A stretch of DNA of 24,033 nucleotides from a bacterium. Its GTDB lineage: Bacteria; Myxococcota_A; Bradymonadia; UBA7976; UBA1532. Positions 7,326 to 14,385 of the stretch are shown here, piece by piece; position 1 is the stretch's first letter, and every line of letters begins with the position of its first letter. The position numbers and the translations under genes are program-made. Under the pieces are notes generated by a model. It did no database searches. It was not told the origin of the DNA and saw only the letters and a program-made list of their open reading frames with translations. Where the stretch lies: contig JAUHVS010000009.1 of NCBI GenBank assembly GCA_030424955.1, positions 1-24,033 on the forward strand, given 5' to 3'.

Positions 7326-8078
7326 CTAGGCTCGACCCGACCCGCCGGCAGGCTGGCCGAAGCGGGTGATCACCTGGGCGCAGGCGGCCTCGTAGTCTTC
7401 GGGGAAGTCGATCTCGATGCACGGCAGATCGGTGACGTCCACCGCGTGCATGGCCTGGGTGTCGGCCATGCGGTCCAGGGCGGCCTCGAAGTACGCGTTG
7501 CGCAGGCCGTCGTGCTTGACCGACTCCAGGGCCTTGTAGAACCAGGCGGTGAAGGGCGCGTTGAAGCGCGCGACGCCGATGAACTCCCCCAGCGACAGCG
7601 CGGGGTCGAGCTCCTTGCTCAGGCGCTGCACGCGGCCCTGGGCGTCGCAGATGGCCTTCACCTCTTCCTCGCCGCAGCGCTTCACCTCGACCGCCAGGGC
7701 GGCGCGGTGCGGCGAGCGCACGACCCGGTCCAGCAGGGCGGGCTCGAAGAGCACGTCGCCGTTGAGGTAGACGAAGTCGCGGTCGAGGAAGGTGTCGGCC
7801 GCGGCCAGCAGCGACAGCGCCGTGTTGGTCTCGAAGAAGTGGTGGTTGATGCGGTACTCGAACGCCATGTCGGGGTAGTGCTGCTCCACATGGGCGCAGA
7901 TCTGCTCCCGCCGGTAGCCCAGCACCAGGCACACCTCGCGGATGCCCACGGCGCGCAGCGCCTGGAGCTGGTGGTCGAGGATGGCCTGGCCGCCGACCTC
8001 CATCAGGCACTTGGGGCGGTGCTCGGTCAGCGGGTACAGCCGGCGGGACACGCCCGCCACAAGGATCACGGCTTTCAT
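7326..8078 (-). CDS. LicC-like NTP-transferase (sugar-phosphate or alcohol-phosphate nucleotidyltransferase)
   Basis: This 250-residue GT-A-fold nucleotidyltransferase forms an NDP-activated sugar, polyol or choline. The N-terminal 'MKAVILVAGVSRRLYPLT' is the nucleotide-binding signature and 'RPKCLMEVGG' carries the conserved Lys. 'FFETNTALSLLAA' (the ETN..SL pattern) and 'FVYLNGDVLFEP', with the metal-binding Asp, match the phosphocholine cytidylyltransferase (LicC) branch better than RmlA or GlmU. 'IEIDFPEDYEAA' near the C-terminus is also typical. The ATG at 8078 is well supported by AGAGGT 7 bases upstream. It is the first gene of the downstream three-gene operon. A CDP-linked product could feed the glycerophosphotransferase-like enzyme encoded nearby, but that is inference; the exact substrate is unknown. 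Confidence 0.85.
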   Translation of the reverse strand: MKAVILVAGVSRRLYPLTEHRPKCLMEVGGQAILDHQLQALRAVGIREVCLVLGYRREQICAHVEQHYPDMAFEYRINHHFFETNTALSLLAAADTFLDRDFVYLNGDVLFEPALLDRVVRSPHRAALAVEVKRCGEEEVKAICDAQGRVQRLSKELDPALSLGEFIGVARFNAPFTAWFYKALESVKHDGLRNAYFEAALDRMADTQAMHAVDVTDLPCIEIDFPEDYEAACAQVITRFGQPAGGSGRA

Positions 8079-8164
8079 CACAGCACCTCTCGCTCGGTCG
8101 CGTTCGCCCGGGCTCCTTAGCCTGCGGCGCGGCGGGGGTGCAAGCGCACACCCACCCGGGGGCG

Positions 8165-8184
8165 GGGCCGCCGCGGCGCGGCCC
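8165..8184 (-). terminator. GC-rich hairpin between the phosphatase-family gene and the nucleotidyltransferase operon
   Basis: GGGCCGC (8165-8171) pairs perfectly with GCGGCCC (8178-8184) across a 6-base loop. It lies in the 159-base gap downstream of the phosphatase-family stop, a suitable place for termination or attenuation. No T-run follows, and such hairpins are common by chance at this GC content. Confidence 0.3.
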
Positions 8185-8237
8185 GTGTCCACGGTCGGTC
8201 AGCAAGGGGTGTGCCAGGGGCCCGCGCGGCGGGCGGA

Positions 8238-10622
8238 TCAGCTTGCGCTGGTGTGGGGGCAGGGGGACGCGCCCTCGCCGGGCTTGAGCGCGGTGGGCGC
8301 CTGCGTCACCTGGCCGGGCAGCCAGGCGCTGCTCGGGCAGCGCGCGCCCTTGCCGGGGGCCAGCACCAGCGCCAGCAGCAGCGTGCCCCACACGGCTGCC
8401 CCCTGGAGCACGTCCGACGTGATGAAGGGCCCGGCCCCGCCGGCGGCGGTGAAGCCGGTGATGAACACCAGCACCAAGGCCAGCCGCGCGCGGGCGAGGC
8501 CCCAGGCCAGGCCCAGGGCGCCGTCGATGGCCACCGGGGCGATGCGGCGGGCGAGCAGCAGGCCCATGCAGGGCAGGGACGCGTAGAGCGACATGCTCAG
8601 CGCGGCGTTCTGCGCCCAGGTCTCCTTGAAGGCCGTGCCGGGCGGCAGCCACTTGAAGAAGTAGGTGAAGTCGATGCCGCTGATGCGGGCGCCGAAGGCG
8701 GCCCAGAAGGCGACGGTGATGAGCACGAGCAGGGTGGCGGCGGCCTCGAGCCGGCTCGCGCGCCGGGCGCGGCTGCGGGCCCACAGCGGCCACAGGGCGA
8801 CCGCCGCCGCGGACGGGGCGAAGCGCTGCGGGTCGTGGTGGAAGAAGAAGGCGAAGGCCGGGACCGACACGAGCACCGCCAGCGGGATCAGCCGGGGGCG
8901 GCGCCAGCCGAAGGCCAGGGCGACGGGGGTGGCCACGCAGGGCAGGATCCACGCGCTCGGCGGCAGCCGGGGGCCCAGCAGGGCCAGGGTCAGCGCGGCC
9001 ACGGCGGCGGCCAGGAAGGGCAGGGCGCCCACGGGCTCCGGGCGATCGGCGCTGCGGTCGGGGACCGCCGCGAGCGCCAGCGCCAGCACCACCCAGCCGA
9101 CCCCGACCAGGCCCACGATGGGCGCCAGGTCTTCGGTGTAGATGCTGAACCAGCGCACCTTGAAGTTGCGCACGGCGGGATCCCACAAGGTCCAGCCCGC
9201 GAGCAGCGCCACGGCGGCGGCGGCGGCCTCGCCCCACGCGCGCCGGCGCAGCGCGAACACCGCGGCCAGGGCCAGGGTGAGCAGGACCGCCGTGAGGCCG
9301 TTGGCGACGCCGCCGTACTTGTAGACCGTGGGCAGGCTGAACAGCACCGCGCCCGCGACCCACAGCCCGACGGCGGGGGCCTCGCCGGTGCGGGCCTGGG
9401 GCGGCGCGGCGCGCCACGCGGGCCGCAGGGCCAGGGCGCCGACGGTGGCGAAACCCAGCCCCAGGGCCACGTTGGTCCAGCGGCCCAGGTAGCTGATGTG
9501 CGGCCGCAGCGCGGTCCAGCTCAGCCCCAAGGCCAGGGTGCCCAGCACCAGGCCCGCGATGGCCCACAGCAGCCGCGGCCAGCTCGGCCCGGCCACCGCC
9601 ACCCACTGCCAGGGGGCCGCCACCCCGATCACCAGCAGGGCCACCAGCCCCAGCGCCCACACCGGGGGGATGCCGCCCCCACCGGGGGGCTCGGGCAGGC
9701 CGCGGGTGGCGGGCAGGGGGGTGCCGGCGAAGTAGGCGTCGACCCAGCCGCTCGCCTGGAACTTGAGGCCGAACACCCGTGCCCACAGGGCGCCGTAGTC
9801 GGTGACCACCATCGGCTGGGTCGCCCGGCGCGCAAAGGTGGGGCCGAAGAAGCTGGCGTAGGTGGGCACGTCGAGGCCGGCGAAGTGGCGGCCGTCGTCG
9901 GTGTGGCCGTGATCGCCGAAGACGGCGACGTGCACCGTGGGCGGCAGGCGCCCCATGGCGGCGTCGATCAGCCGGTCGGCCTGCTCGATCGCCGCGGTGT
10001 ACTCGGGGCTGTCGGGCCCGTGGGTGTGGGTCGTGACGTCGGTCTCGCGGATGTGCACCACCACCACGTCGAGGCGGTCGCGCTCGAACACCTCGAGGGC
10101 GCGCCGGATGGTGTACGCGTCGTCCATCTCGGCGGGGACTTCCACCCAGTCGAAGCCCTCGACGGCCTTCTTGGCCATGATGTCGCCGATGAAGCCCACC
10201 CGCTTGCCGCGGGCCTGCAGGGCCTCGAAGACGTTGCCAGGGGGCAGGCGGCCGACGCCGCCGAAGTTGCGCACCAGCGAGAACAGCGAGAAGTGGTCGA
10301 TGCCGGTGGCCATGGCCGTGAAGCAGGGCACGCTGACGGCATCGGCGCACTGGCGCACGGGGCCATGCAGGCCCTGGCTCAGGCGGGCCTTGAGCCGGGG
10401 CATGTGGGGGCTGTCGGGGGCCATGTCGGCCAGCGCGAGGGAGTCGACCCAGAACAGCACCAGCCGGTGGCTGGCGGGGGCCTCGGTGGCCTCGGTCACC
10501 GGGGGCCGCTCGGGGCCGGCGCTGTGCTCCAGGATCACCAGCGCGCCGACGGCCAGGAGCACGGGCACCATCCGCGCGAGGGCAGCGGCGAGGGCGGCGG
10601 CGAGGCGGCGGACAGGTGACAT
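8238..10622 (-). CDS. Alkaline-phosphatase-superfamily membrane enzyme, phosphodiesterase domain plus multi-pass C-terminus
   Basis: This 794-residue protein has one N-terminal membrane anchor (about 8-32). An extracytoplasmic type I phosphodiesterase/phosphotransferase domain (about 52-290) follows, then a hydrophobic half (about 308-790) with roughly a dozen transmembrane segments. Visible active-site elements are D60 in 'LFWVDS', the likely nucleophile S97 in 'AVSVPCFTAM', 'DVTTHTHGPD' (D195, H199), and 'GDHGHTDDGRHF' (D237, H238, H246). The order soluble domain then multi-pass membrane region recalls GPI ethanolamine-phosphate transferases (PIG-N/O) rather than EptA or LtaS, whose membrane part comes first. 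It may add or remove a phospho-substituent on a surface glycan or lipid. The ATG at 10622 has TAAGGTG upstream. It is transcribed divergently from the glycerophosphotransferase-like gene. Confidence 0.8.
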   Translation of the reverse strand: MSPVRRLAAALAAALARMVPVLLAVGALVILEHSAGPERPPVTEATEAPASHRLVLFWVDSLALADMAPDSPHMPRLKARLSQGLHGPVRQCADAVSVPCFTAMATGIDHFSLFSLVRNFGGVGRLPPGNVFEALQARGKRVGFIGDIMAKKAVEGFDWVEVPAEMDDAYTIRRALEVFERDRLDVVVVHIRETDVTTHTHGPDSPEYTAAIEQADRLIDAAMGRLPPTVHVAVFGDHGHTDDGRHFAGLDVPTYASFFGPTFARRATQPMVVTDYGALWARVFGLKFQASGWVDAYFAGTPLPATRGLPEPPGGGGIPPVWALGLVALLVIGVAAPWQWVAVAGPSWPRLLWAIAGLVLGTLALGLSWTALRPHISYLGRWTNVALGLGFATVGALALRPAWRAAPPQARTGEAPAVGLWVAGAVLFSLPTVYKYGGVANGLTAVLLTLALAAVFALRRRAWGEAAAAAVALLAGWTLWDPAVRNFKVRWFSIYTEDLAPIVGLVGVGWVVLALALAAVPDRSADRPEPVGALPFLAAAVAALTLALLGPRLPPSAWILPCVATPVALAFGWRRPRLIPLAVLVSVPAFAFFFHHDPQRFAPSAAAVALWPLWARSRARRASRLEAAATLLVLITVAFWAAFGARISGIDFTYFFKWLPPGTAFKETWAQNAALSMSLYASLPCMGLLLARRIAPVAIDGALGLAWGLARARLALVLVFITGFTAAGGAGPFITSDVLQGAAVWGTLLLALVLAPGKGARCPSSAWLPGQVTQAPTALKPGEGASPCPHTSAS

Positions 10623-10714
10623 GCGGCGCACCTTACGGCGAAGTCGTGGCATGGTCCATGCACAACCTGGGCCCGGTCCGCGAAGACCGGACAGTTGACC
10701 GCTGGAGAGGGCTG
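10623..10714. promoter_or_regulatory. Divergent promoter region with two perfect inverted repeats
   Basis: This 92-base gap lies between the divergent phosphatase-family and glycerophosphotransferase-like genes. It contains a 13-base palindrome, GCATGG-T-CCATGC (10649-10661), and CCGGTC-N6-GACCGG (10673-10690). Either could be an operator, and the second could also fold as a leader hairpin. No clear -35/-10 boxes were found. GGAGAGG at 10704-10710 is the ribosome-binding site for the plus-strand gene. Confidence 0.4.
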
Positions 10715-11866
10715 ATGCGCTGGAGTGACCCCCTGTGGACCACCGCGAGCTGGCTGCTGGGCCACCTGCTGCCGAAGGACGGGCGGCTGTATGTGTTCGG
10801 GGGGCGGCAGTACGGCGGCAACACCTCGCCGGTCTTCGAGGGCGCAGCGGCCCGGGGGCTGCGGGCGGTGTGGCTGACGGCCCGGCCCGAGATCCTGGCC
10901 TCGGGCCGGCCGGGGGTGGTCCACACCCGGTCGTGGCGGGGGCTGTGGCTCGCCGCGCGGGCACGGGGCGTGGTGCTCACGCACTCCCTTGGCGACTTCG
11001 GCCCCCTGCGGCTCCCGAGCCGGCGCACCCGGGTGCTGAACCTGTGGCACGGCATGCCCATCAAACGCATCTCGACGGCGGATCCGCGTTTTCATACGCG
11101 CAGTTACGCGAAGGGGAACCTGCGCGAGATGGCGCGGTTCGAGTGCATGTTCGCCACCTCGCCGGCCATGGCCGAGCTCTTCGCGCAGACCTTCCGGCTG
11201 CCCGTCGAGCGGGTGCACCTCACGGGCCAGCCGCGCACCGACGTGCTGTTCCACCCGCCGCCGCCTGACTTCCTGGCGCGCTACGCGCCGGCCCTGCCGC
11301 CGCACACCCGGCGGATCCTGTACTGCCCCACCTGGCGCGAGGGGGCGCCCGTGCGGCTGTTCCCCTTCGAGGACCACGATCCGGCCGCCTTGGAGGCGCA
11401 CCTCGAGGCCCTGGACGCCGTGCTGCTGGTGCGCACGCACCCCAATGATCCCGGCCGGCTCAAGGCCCGGGGCGGCCGGGTGGTGCCGATGCAGGGGGAC
11501 GTGGCCCCCGAGGTCACCGACGTGCTGCCCCACATGCACGCGCTGATCACCGACTACAGCAGCGTGTACTACGACTTCCTCATGCTGGACCGCCCCACGG
11601 TGTTCCTGCCCTACGACCTGGCGGAGTACGCCGAGGCCCCGGGCTTCTACCTGCCCTTCGAGGACATCCTGTCCGGGCCCACGCCCGACACCTTCGCGGG
11701 GTTCGTCGCGGCCCTCACCCAGGCGCTGGACGCGCCCGAGGACTTCGCCGCCGAGCGCGCCCGGGTGCGGGCCCTGGTCTACAGTCAGGTGGACGATCGG
11801 GCCACCGAGCGGGTACTGGACGTGCTCGCGAGCCCCCCGACGCCTACAGGAGCGCCCCGTGGCTGA
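10715..11866 (+). CDS. CDP-glycerol glycerophosphotransferase-family enzyme (TagB/TagF-like)
   Basis: This 383-residue GT-B-like protein belongs to the family that transfers glycerol phosphate or ribitol phosphate from a CDP donor to teichoic-acid-type acceptors. Family signatures are 'VLNLWHGMPIK' (107-117) with its His, 'VLLVRTHPN' (235-243), and 'ALITDYSSVYYDF' (276-288), the donor-phosphate-binding motif. Conserved 'TGQPRTDVLF' and 'ILYCPTWRE' are also present. It lacks the long N-terminal extension of polymerising TagF, so it is closer in size to a single-domain primase. The ATG at 10715 is chosen for GGAGAGG 4 bases upstream; an in-frame ATG at 10658 has no such site. It overlaps the next gene by 8 bases. 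The real substrate in a diderm may be another phosphopolyol. Confidence 0.85.
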   Translation: MRWSDPLWTTASWLLGHLLPKDGRLYVFGGRQYGGNTSPVFEGAAARGLRAVWLTARPEILASGRPGVVHTRSWRGLWLAARARGVVLTHSLGDFGPLRLPSRRTRVLNLWHGMPIKRISTADPRFHTRSYAKGNLREMARFECMFATSPAMAELFAQTFRLPVERVHLTGQPRTDVLFHPPPPDFLARYAPALPPHTRRILYCPTWREGAPVRLFPFEDHDPAALEAHLEALDAVLLVRTHPNDPGRLKARGGRVVPMQGDVAPEVTDVLPHMHALITDYSSVYYDFLMLDRPTVFLPYDLAEYAEAPGFYLPFEDILSGPTPDTFAGFVAALTQALDAPEDFAAERARVRALVYSQVDDRATERVLDVLASPPTPTGAPRG

Positions 11867-12977
11867 TGTCCCCGTCGAGATCGTCGGCGTCTCGGTGCTG
11901 CCCGAGGCCCACTTCGCCTGCCAGGGCACCGGCATGTGCTGCCAGGGCTACCAGTTCGGCCCCATCGCCGACGACGTGGCCGCGCGCATCGAGGCCCACC
12001 CCTTCGTCGAGAACGCCGCGCGCATCGCGGCGGCGGGCGGCCCCTTCACGGTGACCGAGGTGCACGGGGAGCCCATGCGCGTGCTGAGCCGCCACCAGGG
12101 CCGCTGCGTGTTCCTGGCCGACGACGGCCTGTGCGTGGTGCACAAGGAGCTGGGCGGCGACGCCAAGCCGGCGCTGTGCAAGCTCTACCCGCTGAACGTG
12201 GCCGTGGCCCCCGACGGCGTGGCGTACGTGAGCCTCAACATGGAGTGCGCGGGCTACGCGAAGGGCCGGCATGGGCCGCCGCTCATCGAGACCGTGGCCG
12301 AGCACCTCGACCTGATCGGGGCGCTGCCCACCCTGGCCCTGTCCGACACCGTGGTGGTGCGCCCGGGGGTGACCCTGGCCTACGACGAGGCCTTCGACCG
12401 CTACGAGGCCCCCTGGCTGGAGGACCTGGACGCGCCCCGCGCGCCGGCGACCCTGGTGGCCGATCTGTGCGCGCGGCTGGTGGGCCGCCTGCGCCACCCG
12501 ATCCCCGAGCGCACCTGGCCCGAGGCGCAGCAGGCGGCGCTGCACGCCCTGGCGGGGCGGGCCGCGTTCTACGCCCGGCAGGTGGCCGCGCGGGAGCGGG
12601 CCGAGGGCGATCCCGTGGACGCGGATCTGCACCTGGCCCTCGCCGACGCGGCCGAGGCGGCGACCCTGCAGGGCGCGGTGGCCTTGGGCGCGGTGCCGGG
12701 GGATGAGGCGGACGATCTGCTGCGCACCCACCTGCAGCACGCGGTGTTCGGCAAGGCCCTGCACCGCGCGCCGAGCCTGGCGGCGGGCTTGGGCTTCGAG
12801 GCCTTCAAGCTGTGGCTGGTGGCCGCCGACGCCGAGCGCGCCGGGGGCGACGCCGAGGCCGTCGTGGCGGCGCTGCGGCGGGTGAACCGGTGCCTGCGCC
12901 CGTCCGACCTGGTGCACGTCGGCCCCGACGTCGAGGCCCGCTGCGTCGAGCTCTGCGACGCCCTGGGCGCCCGCTAG
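11859..12977 (+). CDS. YkgJ-family cysteine-cluster protein (putative Zn/Fe-binding)
   Basis: This 372-residue cytoplasmic protein has an N-terminal metal-chelating domain (about 10-135). Its cysteines are C21-x5-C27-C28 in 'FACQGTGMCCQGY', then C83, C92 and C107 in 'RCVF...LCVVH...ALCKLYP', and C130 in 'NMECAGY', matching the YkgJ pattern. The C-terminal 240 residues are mostly helical and Ala-rich with no motif I recognise. The length and layout recall FliB-like proteins, which join this domain to a helical region, but no flagellar gene is nearby and that match is weak. The GTG at 11859 is supported by AGGAG just upstream and by the 8-base overlap with the glycerophosphotransferase-like gene, suggesting coupled translation. 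The biochemical role is unknown. Confidence 0.8.
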   Translation: MADVPVEIVGVSVLPEAHFACQGTGMCCQGYQFGPIADDVAARIEAHPFVENAARIAAAGGPFTVTEVHGEPMRVLSRHQGRCVFLADDGLCVVHKELGGDAKPALCKLYPLNVAVAPDGVAYVSLNMECAGYAKGRHGPPLIETVAEHLDLIGALPTLALSDTVVVRPGVTLAYDEAFDRYEAPWLEDLDAPRAPATLVADLCARLVGRLRHPIPERTWPEAQQAALHALAGRAAFYARQVAARERAEGDPVDADLHLALADAAEAATLQGAVALGAVPGDEADDLLRTHLQHAVFGKALHRAPSLAAGLGFEAFKLWLVAADAERAGGDAEAVVAALRRVNRCLRPSDLVHVGPDVEARCVELCDALGAR

Positions 12978-13021
12978 CCGCCCCCCTTGCCGGCGGCGGC
13001 CGCGGCGATCATCCTGCCGCC

Positions 13022-13693
13022 ATGGCCACCCACCCCGATCCCCGCACCGCCACCTGGCGGCCCCCCGCGAGCGCCGAGGGGCCCATCACCGCCGACGTGC
13101 CCGGCGCCCTGGGCGGGAGCCGGCTCTTCGAGCAGCCGCAGTACCGCGCTGAGCTGCAGGCGTTTTGCGACTTCATCGAGCCCCCCGGGCCGGTGGCCGT
13201 GGAGATCGGCTTCGACTACGGGGGGCGGCTGCTGTCTTTGGCGCAGGCGGATCCGGCGGTGCGCTGGGTGGGCATGGAGGTGCGCCAGCGGCGGGTGGAG
13301 GCGCTGGCCGAGCGGGCGCCGGCCAACCTGCTCGCGTGGCGGGTGGACGCGCGCACGGTGCTGCGGCAGTTCGTGCCGGCGGGGCGGCTGAGCCGGGTGG
13401 ACGTGCTGTTCCCCACGCCCTGGTGGGACGAGGGCCACCGGGCGAAGCGCCTGCTGCTCACCGAGGCCTTCGTGGCCGATCTCGCCCGCGCGCTGGCGCC
13501 CGACGGCGTGGCCCACGTGGCGACGGACGTGGGCCCCTACTTCGCCCACGTTGAGGGGCTGTTCGCCGGCTGGACCCCCGCGCCGGTCCCGCCCGTCGCG
13601 CCGGTGCCCTCGCGGCGCGAGCGCGTGTGCGCCCGGGGCGACCTGGCCGTGTGGCGCGGCGCGTGGCGCCCACCGCCGGCGGCGACGCGCTGA
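13022..13693 (+). CDS. TrmB-like tRNA (guanine-N7)-methyltransferase family protein
   Basis: This 223-residue SAM methyltransferase resembles TrmB, which makes m7G46 in tRNA. The SAM-binding segment 'AVEIGFDYGGRLLSLA' (59-74) corresponds to the TrmB 'EIGFG.G' motif. 'WVGMEVRQRRVE' has the acidic residue after strand 2. 'VLFPTPWWDEGHRAKRLL' (128-145) parallels the family's 'FPDPW.K.RH.KRRL', with Thr replacing the usual Asp and Asp-Glu replacing basic residues. 'VATDVGPYF' (166-174) parallels the catalytic-region 'TD...Y'. The substitutions in the FPxPW block mean it may be a divergent paralogue, so no gene symbol is given. The ATG at 13022 has no obvious ribosome-binding site. It lies 44 bases after the YkgJ-type gene. 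Confidence 0.75.
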   Translation: MATHPDPRTATWRPPASAEGPITADVPGALGGSRLFEQPQYRAELQAFCDFIEPPGPVAVEIGFDYGGRLLSLAQADPAVRWVGMEVRQRRVEALAERAPANLLAWRVDARTVLRQFVPAGRLSRVDVLFPTPWWDEGHRAKRLLLTEAFVADLARALAPDGVAHVATDVGPYFAHVEGLFAGWTPAPVPPVAPVPSRRERVCARGDLAVWRGAWRPPPAATR

Positions 13694-13861
13694 GGGGGGC
13701 TCGCCCCGCTGGCGGCCCAAACGCCTGCACAACGGGGCGCCGCCATCGGTCAGAGTGTCGGCGGAAATCGCATTAAAAACAGCGGGTTGTGGGCGCGTGC
13801 AACTTTCTTTGACGCGGCCGTGCCGCGACGCGAACGTGCGCTCACCAACTGGGAGGACGTG
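13694..13861 (+). promoter_or_regulatory. Intergenic region with AT-rich tract, probable promoter of the small exported protein
   Basis: This 168-base gap contains an AT-rich tract (about 13763-13780, including ATTAAAAA) and a second one at about 13800-13812, both striking in this GC-rich background. TTGACG at about 13809 resembles a -35 element, but no good -10 follows at 16-18 bases. A strong GGGAGG ribosome-binding site lies at about 13851-13856. Confidence 0.35.
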
Positions 13862-14335
13862 ATGCGTTCACTGTGGATCATTCTCGCCGCGCTGCTCTTC
13901 GCGCCGGCTGTGTGGGCTCAGGATGAGGGTGAAGCGGCTGGCGTCGAGGCCGAGGCCGGCGACGAGGGCATGGAGGCCGGGGACGAGGCCATCGAGGGGG
14001 GCGAGGCCGCCGCCGAGGTGGACGAGCCTGCAGCCGAAGAGGCCGCCCCGGCGGCTGCCGAAGGCAAGGGCAACGCCCGCAGCGAGAAGGTGAAGGCGCG
14101 CCGCGCCAAGGCGCGGGCCAAGCGCCGCGCTGCACGCGCCGCCAAGGCCGAGCGCCAGGCCGCCAAGGCCGAGAAGCAGGCTGCGCGCAAGGCGAAGCGC
14201 CGCGACCAGCGCGCCGCCACCAAGGAGAAGCGCGAGGCGCGGCGTGCCGATCAGAAGGCGAAGCAGGCCGAGAAGCGCAAGGCCAAGAAGGCCGCCCGCA
14301 AGGCCAAGCGCCAGGCCAAGGCCGACGACGAGTAG
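13862..14335 (+). CDS. Small exported protein with acidic N-half and Ala/Lys/Arg-rich C-half
   Basis: This 157-residue protein has a signal peptide (residues 1-19, predicted cleavage after 'AVWA'). Residues 21-68 contain no Lys or Arg and are dominated by Glu, Asp, Ala and Gly. From K69 to about 154 the sequence is almost entirely Ala, Lys, Arg, Glu and Gln in short degenerate repeats (AKRRA, KAERQAAKAEKQA). It resembles histone H1-like or long single-helix proteins in composition and ends 'ADDE'. No family is recognised. The two halves could neutralise each other, form an extended charged helix, or bind polyanions outside the cytoplasm. The ATG at 13862 has a good GGGAGG site. The upstream region is AT-rich, so it is probably transcribed independently. 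It converges on the transporter gene. Confidence 0.75.
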   Translation: MRSLWIILAALLFAPAVWAQDEGEAAGVEAEAGDEGMEAGDEAIEGGEAAAEVDEPAAEEAAPAAAEGKGNARSEKVKARRAKARAKRRAARAAKAERQAAKAEKQAARKAKRRDQRAATKEKREARRADQKAKQAEKRKAKKAARKAKRQAKADDE

Positions 14336-14347
14336 CGGCTGAGCCCC

Positions 14348-14385
14348 CGCACCGATCGAGGCGGTCAGCCTGCCCGGTCGGTGCG
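14348..14385. terminator. Inverted repeat at a convergent junction
   Basis: CGCACCGA (14348-14355) pairs perfectly with TCGGTGCG (14378-14385). The 22-base interior can form a second small stem, AGGC with GCCT. It lies between the small exported protein (stop at 14335) and the convergent transporter, whose last codons include the right arm. No T-run is present. Confidence 0.4.

Noticed and set aside
5820..8120. A very long open frame on the plus strand opposite the flippase and nucleotidyltransferase genes
   Set aside because: The translation is Gly/Gln/His/Arg/Val-rich with no domain content. It is the antisense shadow of conserved minus-strand genes, common at this GC content. The same holds for plus-strand frames at 8211-10619 and 16290-18629.
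10658..10717. An upstream ATG (10658) as start of the glycerophosphotransferase-like gene
   Set aside because: It has no ribosome-binding site and would place the start inside the 13-base palindrome; ATG 10715 has GGAGAGG at good spacing.
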